Shown here: piece after piece, positions 8,601 to 16,620 of the stretch
How the letters are laid out: each line of letters opens with the position of its first letter
Position numbering within the stretch: position 1 is the first letter of the stretch
Source of the DNA: Nitrobacter sp. NHB1
GTDB lineage: Bacteria > Pseudomonadota > Alphaproteobacteria > Rhizobiales > Xanthobacteraceae
Length of the DNA stretch: 64,000 nt
Direction of reading: 5' to 3'
Assembly (NCBI RefSeq): GCF_036964665.1
Contig: NZ_JBAMDA010000001.1
Location: 1,860,001-1,924,000, forward strand
The notes under the pieces: model-generated
What the model was told of the DNA's origin: nothing
Seen by the model: only the letters and a program-made list of their open reading frames with translations
The model's database searches: none
Program-made: the position numbers and the translations under genes

Positions 8601-9143
8601 TCATTCGCCGACGAAGCGGCCATACTCGCCGCGGGCAAACAACAGCGCTTCGTGTCGGTCGTAGCTATAGGCCTCCACGGCGCCGAGGAAGATGACGTGG
8701 TCTCCGCCGTAATAGCGATCGACGGTTCGGCATTGAAAATTCGCAACGCTGCCCGACAGCAGCGGAGCGCCGCCGAGACCCGGCGTCCAATCGACCCCTT
8801 CGAACTTGCGGCGCGACGACGTCGCAAATTTGACCGCCAGCGCCTGCTGTGAGGCGCCGAGCACGTTGACCGCGAAGTGGCTGGCGTTCTGGAATACACT
8901 CATGTTCCGGGAATAGACCACCAGGCTCCAGAGCACCAGCGGCGGGTTCAGCGAGACCGAAGCGAACGAGTTGCAGGTCAGCCCGTGCGGCTTTCCGGCA
9001 TCGTCGGCAGCCGCGATGATGGTGACGCCGGTCGCATAGGTTCCGAGCGCATTGCGGAAGTTGCGCGGATCGAGGGACGACTGGCCGCTCGCCAGTTCGT
9101 TGGCCGGATCCGGCGCGCCGGGGAATTCAGGATCGCCAACCAT
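8601..9143 (-). CDS. Flavin reductase of a two-component monooxygenase
   Basis: A 180-residue flavin:NAD(P)H reductase-like protein (HpaC/HsaB family). The typical segments are ALGTYATGVTIIAA (about 32-45), GLTCNSFASVSLNPPLVLWSL (about 54-74) and FAVNVLGASQQALA. It would supply reduced FMN or FAD to the oxygenase encoded nine bases upstream in the same operon. The C-terminal DHVIFLGAVE segment is also conserved. Length is normal. Confidence 0.88.
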   Translation of the reverse strand: MVGDPEFPGAPDPANELASGQSSLDPRNFRNALGTYATGVTIIAAADDAGKPHGLTCNSFASVSLNPPLVLWSLVVYSRNMSVFQNASHFAVNVLGASQQALAVKFATSSRRKFEGVDWTPGLGGAPLLSGSVANFQCRTVDRYYGGDHVIFLGAVEAYSYDRHEALLFARGEYGRFVGE

Positions 9144-9152
9144 CTGACGACC

Positions 9153-10385
9153 TCACAGCGTCAGATTTTGAGACGGCAGGCCGAGGGCAACCCGGCCGTA
9201 ATCCGTGCCCGCCGCATCGAAGCTGAACGCGATATGGGAATTGATCGCGTTCGCATCGCGGAACTGGCGCTGCAGCGGTGCGCCGGAAAACAACCCGCGC
9301 GCCCCGCTCGCTGCAAACAGCAACGACACCGCCTCGGTACACAGGTTCACCGCATAGGCGCCATCGCGACGCCATCCGGTTTTGACCGCCATGTTGGGGA
9401 CAAGCCCGCGCCGCGCATCACGCATCGCCTTGATGCAGGTCGAGCGCATGATGAGGCGCGCGGCGTCGATCTTCGCGGACGCTTCGGCAATCTTGATCTG
9501 CGTGGACTGAAGATCGCCGAGCTTGGCACGACCGTAGGTGGTTGCGCGGTGGAGCGCGACCTCGATGTAGTCATCGAGGCAGCCCCGGGCATTACCGAGC
9601 GCCACACCGGACAGCACGAAGGGAAACAGCGCAAATACCGGCAGAGCATAAAGGGGGTTCGGATTCACAACACTTCCGGGCGACGGACCGCCGGCGATGT
9701 CCGCGACCGACAGCGACATCCAACTGTCGACGAAGACATCGTCGACCGCGACGTCGTTCGAGCCCGTTCCTTTCAAGCCGGCGGCCTTCCACATGTCGAT
9801 GATCCGGTAATCTTTGCGGGGGATCAGAAAAATCCTGTATTCGATGCCATCGGCTTCATCATCGGATGAAACGATTCCGGCGAGCATGTTCCACGCGCAG
9901 CAATCCACCCCGGACGAAAACGACCAGCGGCCTTGCAGGCGGTACCCGTCCTCGACTTTCCTGGCACGACCGGAAGGAAACACAAAAGACGACGCGGTCA
10001 ACGCGTTCGCATCCCTGGTCCAGACCACATCCTGCGCCCGGCTGTCGAACATGCCGAGCATCCAGTGGTGGCTCGCAAGGTTGGCCAGCGTCCAGGCCGC
10101 GGATGCGTCGGCCATGGCAATCGCTTCAGTGAAGTCGACGAGAGCCACATAGTCGAACTCAGAGCCGCCGACCCGCTTCGGCTGCAGGATCCCGAACAAT
10201 CCGGCCGTCTGAAAGTCCTTTTCGGTCTCCGGCGGCAGCCGCCGCAACTCCTCGGTCCTGTCAGCCCGGTCACGCAATTCCGGCACCAGCGCCCGGGCCC
10301 GGGCCATCATGACGGCATAGGCGTTATCGTTCGGATCAGGGTCTGACAACGGATCCGCAGGCGGGCTGCAACCGATTCCTGCCAT
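9153..10385 (-). CDS. Acyl-CoA-dehydrogenase-fold flavin monooxygenase (oxygenase component)
   Basis: A 410-residue group D flavin-dependent monooxygenase, related to HsaA and other two-component aromatic hydroxylases that use the acyl-CoA dehydrogenase fold. Visible features are LPPETEKDFQTAGLFGILQPKRVGG near residue 47, ADASAAWTLANLASHHWML near 90, the flavin-site strand RWSFSSGVD and GLKGTGSNDVAVDDVFV near 190-205. The start at 10385 is preceded by GAGGGG at a good distance; the reading frame is open much further upstream but lacks support there. Substrate is unknown: no ring-cleavage or steroid genes are nearby. A 16-base palindrome (10467-10482) upstream may be a regulator site. Confidence 0.82.
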   Translation of the reverse strand: MAGIGCSPPADPLSDPDPNDNAYAVMMARARALVPELRDRADRTEELRRLPPETEKDFQTAGLFGILQPKRVGGSEFDYVALVDFTEAIAMADASAAWTLANLASHHWMLGMFDSRAQDVVWTRDANALTASSFVFPSGRARKVEDGYRLQGRWSFSSGVDCCAWNMLAGIVSSDDEADGIEYRIFLIPRKDYRIIDMWKAAGLKGTGSNDVAVDDVFVDSWMSLSVADIAGGPSPGSVVNPNPLYALPVFALFPFVLSGVALGNARGCLDDYIEVALHRATTYGRAKLGDLQSTQIKIAEASAKIDAARLIMRSTCIKAMRDARRGLVPNMAVKTGWRRDGAYAVNLCTEAVSLLFAASGARGLFSGAPLQRQFRDANAINSHIAFSFDAAGTDYGRVALGLPSQNLTL

Positions 10386-10716
10386 TTGACAAACCCCCTC
10401 ACTGTCCGCTGGGCAACGGACTACGTTGCGATGCTGGCTGATTCTATCCGGCCCGGCATGGCCTAGTGGTCCAATTCTACCATTCGCATCCCGTTTCAGC
10501 GAGCCTTCTTGCGAATGTTGGAATTGAAGGAAAGCGGTTAAACTGAAATACATACAATAGGCGGATTTCTGCCTATCGTTTCGCAAATCAAGACGGCGCG
10601 CTCACGCGCATCGCATAGCCGGTCCAGCGGCGAAAAACCGTCACGGCCGGCTCCGCCATTCCGTTCCGGAAGGCTGCATCGTCAATTCCCGCACCGTTTC
10701 GATAGGCAAGAGAGCC
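10386..10716. other. Divergent intergenic region with operator-like palindromes
   Basis: This 331-base gap between the divergent monooxygenase and channel genes holds no credible gene. It contains an imperfect palindrome TGGTCCAATTCTACCA at 10467-10482 (12 of 16 positions symmetric, centre AATT), which resembles sites of GntR-type repressors, and an inverted repeat ATAGGC-N8-GCCTAT at 10557-10576. Either could control one or both flanking genes. No regulator gene lies next to it. Confidence 0.4.
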
Positions 10717-13212
10717 ATGAAGACAATCCGCGCGGCAATTTGCTTCATCGTCTTTTTATCGTGGATGCCATTGCACGCCGCGACGCCTGCACCCGGTAAT
10801 GCCGGGAATGCCAAACCGACAAGCCCGGTTGCCGCACCCGCGGCGGCGCCGGCTGAAGATCTGCCGCCGGTTCCGGCGCCGCAGTTTCCTCAAGCACAGT
10901 CGAAACTCGACGGCTGGAAGCAGACGCTCGATCAGGTCGAATCGGCGCTGCGCGCCCGCGGTATCGACGATGTCATTTTGAACGATCTCCGGGATCGGGC
11001 CGCAGCGGCGCAGAGCCAAGCGCGCGAGTTGATATCGGGAATGACGCCTCCGCTCGAAGCGGCGACCGCGCGGGCCGCCGAACTCGCGCCAAGTCCCCAA
11101 GCGACGGCTCCGCCGCCGGACGACGTGAAGCTCGAGCGCGCCAAACTGGTGGCCGAAGTTGCCGCCCGTCAGGGTATCATTCAGCAGGCCAAGCTCATCA
11201 ACGTGCGGGCTCAGCAAACAATCGACGCGATCTCCGATCGGCGGCGCGCGATATTCAACGATTCCGTGCTGCAACGCTCTCCAAGCCTGGTCAGCCCCAC
11301 TTTCTGGATCACAGCCGCAACCGCCGTTCCGGTTGCCGCGGGCCACCTGGTCGAGCTCCTCTCCAAGTGGGGCCGGGTGCTGGCGTCACAACCGCTTCGC
11401 GCCGCGTCCGGCTTCGTTATCGCAGCCATCGTGGTGCTCGGGTTCTTCCTGTCACCGGGCCGGCGCTGGTGGTCGCGCTGGACAAAACGCGATCCCGAGA
11501 TTGCCAATCCCAGCCCGCTGCGGAAGACCGGCTCCGCCGCCGTCATCGTCCTTGCGGACACCGCGCTCACGGCCGTCGCGCTGCTCGTGCTCTACCAGGC
11601 GCTCATGATGCTCGGGGTCCTGCCCGACGACGTGAGCCCCGTCATTCGCGCCTTGTTCCTGGGCATCACCTTCGGCTTCTTCTTTGTCCGCCTGACCATT
11701 GCGGTCCTCGCACCGGGCCGTCCGACGTGGCGTCTGATCGAACTGGACAATGCCGCGGCCGACGGCATGATATCCTTCTCGGTTCTGCTCGCCATGGTCA
11801 TCGCGTTCGGCGTGGTTGTGGACGCCACAAACCTCGCGATCGGGGCGCCCCTCGAACTTTCGATTGCAAGTCGGGGTATGATCGCCATTGCAAAGGCGCT
11901 CCTCTTCATGGGCGCTCTGCGAGTCGCGGCCGCCACTGAAGCCGACGACGAAACCACCGCTGCTTCCTCCGCGAAAAAGTCCGCGTGGCGCCTGCTGATT
12001 CCGGTGGGCTGGGTGATGGCCACGGCCGCCGTTCTCGCACCGCTCGGGGGATATGTCGCGTTTGCCCGGTTTGTTACCATCGAAATGGGTGTGGTGATCA
12101 CCGCGCTGATGAGCTTCGTGCTGCTGAGCCGGTTCGCCGCGGTTCTCATCAATACGACGTTTGCCTTTCATGGCGCGATCGGCCGCTTTCTGCGGCAAAC
12201 CGCGGGCCTCGGGAGCGGCGCGGTCCGGCAGATCGCCGCGGTGCTCGGCGGCCTCACCCAACTGTCCCTGATCGGGCTGACGGCCTTCGTCGTGCTCACG
12301 ACGTGGGGGATCCGTTCCGACGACGTTGTCACGTCAATGTCTTCGGCATTCTTCAGCTTTCAGATCGGCAACATCACCATTTCGCCGTCCGCGATTCTCG
12401 GCGCGATTGCGGTTCTCATCATCGGGATCGTGGCCACGCGCGCGATCAAGCGATGGCTTGAGGAGCGTTTCCTGCCGGAAACCAATCTCGATGTCGGCGT
12501 TCGCAGTTCGATCGGCACCGGCGCGGGTTATGCGGGCGTCATTCTCGCGACCCTGATCGCGCTGTCGTATGTCGGCCTCAACCTGCAAAACGTCGCCATC
12601 GTCGCCGGCGCGCTGTCGGTCGGCATCGGCTTCGGACTGCAATCCATCATCAACAACTTCGTTTCCGGTCTGATTCTCCTCGTGGAGCGCCCGATCAAGG
12701 TCGGAGATCGCATCGAGGTCGGCACCCGCATGGGCGTCGTCAAACGCATCAACGTGCGCGCCACCGAGATCGCGACATACGATAACCTCTCGGTGATCGT
12801 GCCGAACGCGGAGCTGATCAGCGGACAGGTCGTCAACTGGATGCACGGCAGCTATTCGGCCCGTCTGTCGGTGACGGTTGGCACCTGCTGTGATGCCGAC
12901 CCGGACAAGGTCATCGAAATCCTGCTCGATATCGTCGCGCACCATCCGCGCGCACTGAAGTCGCCCGAGCCGTTTGCCATTCTCGGCAATTTCAGCGCCG
13001 ACGGGCTGGAGTTCATGGTGTTCTTTCACGTCGCGCATATCGGCATCGACGCCGGCGCCGCCAATGAGGTCAGGCTCGAGATTCTCAAACGCTTCCGCCA
13101 CGAGGGAATCGACCTTCCAAACCCTCAACGGGACCTGCATGTGCGGGATCTCGATCGCATCGAAGCTCTCGTGCGCGAACTGGTCGGAGCCGAACGCTCC
13201 AGCCCATCATAG
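10717..13212 (+). CDS. Large MscS-family mechanosensitive channel (DUF3772 type)
   Basis: An 831-residue inner-membrane channel. It has a signal peptide (cleavage near residue 22, LHA-ATPAPG), a periplasmic helical domain of the DUF3772 kind at about 60-200, around ten membrane helices, and the MscS core at about 590-800. In the core, VAGALSVGIGFGLQSIINNF followed by FVSGLILLVERPIKVGDRIEVG (about 625-672) is the pore-lining helix and start of the beta domain. It opens under membrane tension to release solutes during osmotic downshock. The larger size is usual for the DUF3772 subgroup. It is monocistronic, 331 bases from the divergent monooxygenase. Confidence 0.9.
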   Translation: MKTIRAAICFIVFLSWMPLHAATPAPGNAGNAKPTSPVAAPAAAPAEDLPPVPAPQFPQAQSKLDGWKQTLDQVESALRARGIDDVILNDLRDRAAAAQSQARELISGMTPPLEAATARAAELAPSPQATAPPPDDVKLERAKLVAEVAARQGIIQQAKLINVRAQQTIDAISDRRRAIFNDSVLQRSPSLVSPTFWITAATAVPVAAGHLVELLSKWGRVLASQPLRAASGFVIAAIVVLGFFLSPGRRWWSRWTKRDPEIANPSPLRKTGSAAVIVLADTALTAVALLVLYQALMMLGVLPDDVSPVIRALFLGITFGFFFVRLTIAVLAPGRPTWRLIELDNAAADGMISFSVLLAMVIAFGVVVDATNLAIGAPLELSIASRGMIAIAKALLFMGALRVAAATEADDETTAASSAKKSAWRLLIPVGWVMATAAVLAPLGGYVAFARFVTIEMGVVITALMSFVLLSRFAAVLINTTFAFHGAIGRFLRQTAGLGSGAVRQIAAVLGGLTQLSLIGLTAFVVLTTWGIRSDDVVTSMSSAFFSFQIGNITISPSAILGAIAVLIIGIVATRAIKRWLEERFLPETNLDVGVRSSIGTGAGYAGVILATLIALSYVGLNLQNVAIVAGALSVGIGFGLQSIINNFVSGLILLVERPIKVGDRIEVGTRMGVVKRINVRATEIATYDNLSVIVPNAELISGQVVNWMHGSYSARLSVTVGTCCDADPDKVIEILLDIVAHHPRALKSPEPFAILGNFSADGLEFMVFFHVAHIGIDAGAANEVRLEILKRFRHEGIDLPNPQRDLHVRDLDRIEALVRELVGAERSSPS

Positions 13213-13457
13213 CGCTTGATTCGGCCCCCTCCGGGGCAAAGCTGGCGGCACGGTCGAACCTGTCGCGCCCGGATCGCGCCCCAATCACGGCAAAATGATC
13301 GTGGACGAACGCCGCCCACTCTCCTTCCGAACAGGTTAGCGTATCCACGGCCGCGCGCGTTGTTGAGAAGAACCGCCAGGGAGAGCCGCCTTTCCGGCGG
13401 ACCGCTCCGCGGGTCAGATTCAAGCCGACTGCGCTCAAGAAAGCTGACGTTCAATAT

Positions 13458-13482
13458 GGAATGATGTATGGTTTCATTCTCC
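13458..13482. promoter_or_regulatory. Inverted repeat just upstream of the ModE-type gene
   Basis: The sequence GGAATGA, about eight bases, then TTCATTCTCC forms an imperfect inverted repeat 20 bases before the ATG. It does not fit the ModE operator layout seen at 14082 and 50153. It could be a site for autoregulation; this is a weak inference. Confidence 0.25.
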
Positions 13483-13501
13483 AGATTCCATTGAGCGTGT
13501 C

Positions 13502-13885
13502 ATGCAGGCCTCATCCAACAGATCACTACCCTCATTGAGCGTGCGGATCGATCTTGACGCAAAAGGCCGTATTGGACCGGGCAAAATCGAGTTGCTCGAG
13601 AGCATACAGGCTTGCGGCTCGATTTCGGCCGCCGGACGCGCCATGGACATGTCCTACAAGCGCGCCTGGGATCTCGTCGATGAAATAAACCGCATCTGCC
13701 GGCAGGCGGCGGTCGCCCGGCAGACCGGCGGCAAGAACGGCGGCGGTGCAGTCCTCACCCCATTCGGCATCTCCCTGGTCGCGCGCTATCGCAAGATCGA
13801 GCGCGACGCCGCCAGTGCGGCCCGCAAGGACCTTGAGGCGCTGCGGAACGATATCAAGCACGCAAAGAGAAGCGCGGAACGATAG
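13502..13885 (+). CDS. ModE-type winged-helix regulator without molybdate-binding domain
   Basis: A 127-residue protein equal to the N-terminal DNA-binding half of ModE. The helix-turn-helix segment GSISAAGRAMDMSYKRAWDL (about residues 40-59) carries the ModE signature, and GGAVLTPFGISLVARYRKIE follows as the wing and dimerisation helix. The MOP/TOBE domains that bind molybdate in E. coli ModE are absent, so it must sense molybdenum through a partner or act constitutively. The DUF2478 gene follows after 275 bases and has a ModE-box-like palindrome in its promoter. Small ModE-like proteins of this kind are known in alphaproteobacteria. Confidence 0.8.
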   Translation: MQASSNRSLPSLSVRIDLDAKGRIGPGKIELLESIQACGSISAAGRAMDMSYKRAWDLVDEINRICRQAAVARQTGGKNGGGAVLTPFGISLVARYRKIERDAASAARKDLEALRNDIKHAKRSAER

Positions 13886-14081
13886 CAAGCCCGCGCGCGG
13901 CAAGACTGCGGCAGACTGGCGCATATTCCGCAAAATGCTCTGGCGGCCGCTTTTGCCATCGACAAAGGCGCCAGGGCTGGAGCGGTCGACGGGCGTCACG
14001 CCGGACCAGCCGGCCCGCCCTGACGCTCATGCCCCTACTTTCATAGTCCGAGGCGCTCCACTCTGGCTTTGTCTTTTCATT

Positions 14082-14105
14082 CGTGATATGCAATTGAATA
14101 TATCG
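14082..14105. promoter_or_regulatory. Putative ModE operator (Mo-box) upstream of the DUF2478 gene
   Basis: CGTGATAT-N8-ATATATCG, centred on CAATTG, within a wider 28-base palindrome (14080-14107, 22 positions symmetric). This is the layout of ModE operators as I recall them from E. coli modA (CGTTATAT-N8-ACATAACG). It ends 55 bases before the GTG of the DUF2478 gene and lies downstream of a ModE-type gene. A site with the same layout is found at 50153-50176. Confidence 0.6.
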
Positions 14106-14160
14106 AATAAAGGCCGGGGATCACGGCGAGCGCTGCTGCGCTGTTGAACGGAGGCGGACC

Positions 14161-14724
14161 GTGTTCGACGCTCAATGCGACCTTGCCGCTTTGGTTTATG
14201 CGGAAGACCAGGATCCCGACCAGGTCCTGCATGAATTCGCCTCCGGTCTGAACGCAAACGGCCACCGGGCCGTGGGCATCGTTCAGCTCGGCCGCCACTA
14301 CCCCGATGCGAGCCTGTCAGCAACGCTGGTGCCTACCGGCGAGCAACTTCGGCTGTTTCAGGATATGGACGCCTGTTCGGCGGGGTGCCGGCTCGACCTC
14401 GACCAGTTGACGGGCGCCGGCGAACGGATTGCAAGGACCCTCGACGAAGGTGCGGACATCCTGATCGTCAACCGCTTTGGCCGGCAGGAGCGCGAGGGCA
14501 AGGGCCTTGCCCATCTGGTCGAGCGCGCGCTTGGCGCCGATATTCCGGTCGTGATCGCGGTGCCGAGCCACCATTTTGCTGACTGGATCACATTCGCCGG
14601 CGGCATGACCGTCAAATTGCATTGCGACCGCGAATCGCTGGATGCGTGGTGGAGCCTCGTGTCGGCCCGTGCCGGCAGCCTGCGCCGACCCGATCATTTG
14701 ACGGTCTGCGAAGTTATCAAATAG
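14161..14724 (+). CDS. DUF2478 protein, likely molybdenum-linked nucleotide-binding protein
   Basis: A 187-residue protein starting at GTG. It matches the DUF2478 family: LAALVYAEDQDPDQVLHEFA at the N-terminus in place of a P-loop, a middle Cys-containing stretch (DMDACSAGCRLDLDQL, about 67-82), then ADILIVNRFGRQEREGKGLAHLVERAL and IPVVIAVPSHHFADWITFAGG. The fold is probably P-loop NTPase-like. From memory, DUF2478 genes are often found beside molybdate transport and Moco genes. The ModE-type gene upstream and the Mo-box in its promoter support a role in molybdenum sensing or handling; the biochemical activity is unknown. Confidence 0.78.
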   Translation: MFDAQCDLAALVYAEDQDPDQVLHEFASGLNANGHRAVGIVQLGRHYPDASLSATLVPTGEQLRLFQDMDACSAGCRLDLDQLTGAGERIARTLDEGADILIVNRFGRQEREGKGLAHLVERALGADIPVVIAVPSHHFADWITFAGGMTVKLHCDRESLDAWWSLVSARAGSLRRPDHLTVCEVIK

Positions 14725-14857
14725 GTTGCTCGTTTCGGAAAGCCGCGAACCGCCGGCCCGAGGGCGCGCGTTTGCCAGCCGGCACCGCTTGTCTACCCGC
14801 ACGACCTTTGACACAACAGTCACAGCACAACAGCCGCGTTTCATCGGTAGATGCCGG

Positions 14858-16435
14858 ATGCCAGACCTCGTGATCGCGGTGGATGTCGGATCGAGCAGCG
14901 CACGCGCCGGCGTGTTCGACAAGTGCGGTTGTCTGCTTGCGCGCGCGGACGCTCCGTTCGCGACCGCACATCCCCAAACCGATCATGCCGAACATAGCTC
15001 GGATGAAATCTGGACGGCGGTCTGCCAGGCGGTGCGCGGAGCCGTTGCGGCCGGACACATCGCCGCCGAAACGATCAAGGGCATCGCCTTCGACGCCACC
15101 TGCTCGCTCGTCACCCTTGACCGCGCCGGCCAGCCGGTCACAGCCTCCCTGACCGGCGAGGATCGCTGGAACGTGATCATGTGGGCCGACCATCGGGCCA
15201 CCGTGGAAGCCGACGAGATCACCGCCACCCGCCATCGCGTGCTCGATCACGTCGGCAATGTGATGTCGCCGGAAATGGAAATCCCGAAGCTGCTCTGGCT
15301 GAAGCGGCATTGCCCCGATGCCTGGCGCCGCTACGGGCTTGTGCTCGACCTCACCGACTTCCTGACCTGGAAGGCGACCGGCCGCGCCGCGATCTCCACG
15401 TGCACGGTGACATGCAAATGGACCTATCTCGCCCACGAGAAGCCAGGCTGGCAAAGCGATTTCCTGTCGCGCGTCGGGCTCGATGATTTGCAGGATCGGG
15501 CATCGCTTCCCGCCTCGACACGACCGATCGGAACAAGCGCCGGCCCGCTGACTGCAGAAAGCGCCGGCCAGCTTGGTCTGCCGCGCGACTGCGTTGTCGG
15601 CGTCGGCGCGATCGATGCCCATGCCGGCGGCATCGGCGTGCTCGGCGGGCTCGACGCAACCGGCCTCAACGAGACCCTCGCCATGATCGCCGGCACCTCC
15701 TCGTGTCATATGGCGGCCTCGCCCGATCCCAGGCAAATTCCCGGCATATGGGGTCCCTATTACGGCGCGATGCTGCCGGGCTACTGGCTGAACGAAGGTG
15801 GCCAGTCCGCCACCGGCTCGTTGCTCGATCACATTCTCGACCTCCATGCCGAGGGCAAGTCGCTCGGCGCGGACCGGCATGCGGTGATGGCCGCACGGAT
15901 CGAAGCGGCGCTCGCCGCCGACGGATTCGCATTCGTCGAGGACCTGCATGTGCTGCCGGACTTTCACGGCAATCGCTCCCCGCTCGCCGATCCCGATTCG
16001 GTCGGCGTGATCCACGGGCTGCGTCTCGATGCCTCGCCCGCCTCGCTGACCCGGCTTTATTTCGCGACCGCTGTGGGCATCGCGCTGGGAACGCGGCACA
16101 TCATCGATGCCCTGAACGACGCCGGCTACGCCATCGCGCATCTCCGCCTGACCGGAGGCCATGCGGCAAGCCCACTGCTGGTCCAGCTTTACGCCGACGC
16201 CGCCGGTGTCGCGGTATCTCTGCCCGAACAACCAGACGGCGTGCTGCTGGGAACCGCGTGCGTCGCCGCCGCCGGCTGTGGGCTTTATCCGTCGGTCACG
16301 ACGGCGGCCGCGGCGACGACCCGGATCGGCCGAACGGTGCAGCCAGCCGCTGCGGCGCGCGATTTCTTCGACCGGCGTTACCGCGCGTTTCTATTGATGC
16401 ACGAGCATCGCCGGGCGTTATCGCGGCTCGTGTGA
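14858..16435 (+). CDS. FGGY-family pentulose kinase
   Basis: A 525-residue sugar kinase of the FGGY family, of the ribulokinase-like type. The N-terminal phosphate loop IAVDVGSSSARAGVFD (about residues 4-19), the WADHRA motif near residue 110, the DLTDFLTWKATGR segment near 165 and the C-terminal ATP-site LTGGHAASPLLVQLYADAAG near 430 are all clear. It phosphorylates a ketopentose such as D-ribulose or a related sugar; the exact substrate cannot be read. The start at 14858 begins the first beta strand directly. It follows the DUF2478 gene by 133 bases but is not obviously part of its function. Confidence 0.85.
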   Translation: MPDLVIAVDVGSSSARAGVFDKCGCLLARADAPFATAHPQTDHAEHSSDEIWTAVCQAVRGAVAAGHIAAETIKGIAFDATCSLVTLDRAGQPVTASLTGEDRWNVIMWADHRATVEADEITATRHRVLDHVGNVMSPEMEIPKLLWLKRHCPDAWRRYGLVLDLTDFLTWKATGRAAISTCTVTCKWTYLAHEKPGWQSDFLSRVGLDDLQDRASLPASTRPIGTSAGPLTAESAGQLGLPRDCVVGVGAIDAHAGGIGVLGGLDATGLNETLAMIAGTSSCHMAASPDPRQIPGIWGPYYGAMLPGYWLNEGGQSATGSLLDHILDLHAEGKSLGADRHAVMAARIEAALAADGFAFVEDLHVLPDFHGNRSPLADPDSVGVIHGLRLDASPASLTRLYFATAVGIALGTRHIIDALNDAGYAIAHLRLTGGHAASPLLVQLYADAAGVAVSLPEQPDGVLLGTACVAAAGCGLYPSVTTAAAATTRIGRTVQPAAAARDFFDRRYRAFLLMHEHRRALSRLV

Positions 16436-16517
16436 TGGGCTGGCAACGGCGATGAACGATCGACGCCTCCCGTCGCCATGTGCCAAACGCCGATGTGTGA
16501 CAGACACGCTTTGCAAT

Positions 16518-16592
16518 GTCATTGCCGGGCTTGACCCGGCAATCCATCCTTCGTCAAAAGATGGATGCGCGGATCCAGCCCGTGCATGACGG
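16518..16592. repeat. Dispersed palindromic repeat (GTCATGCCCGGC type), copy 1
   Basis: The stretch opens with GTCATTGCCGGGCTTGACCC and closes with CCCGTGCATGACGGC, giving roughly inverted ends. Related elements occur at 21207-21297 and 29605-29723. It lies between the convergent sugar-kinase and outer-membrane protein genes, so it may act as a terminator in both directions. Confidence 0.65.
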
Positions 16593-16620
16593 CATTGATT
16601 CCGTCGAAAGCGGAAAGACT

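Noticed and set aside
14717-16231. 504-residue open frame opposite the FGGY kinase
   Set aside because: Antisense shadow; the kinase frame carries the conserved motifs.
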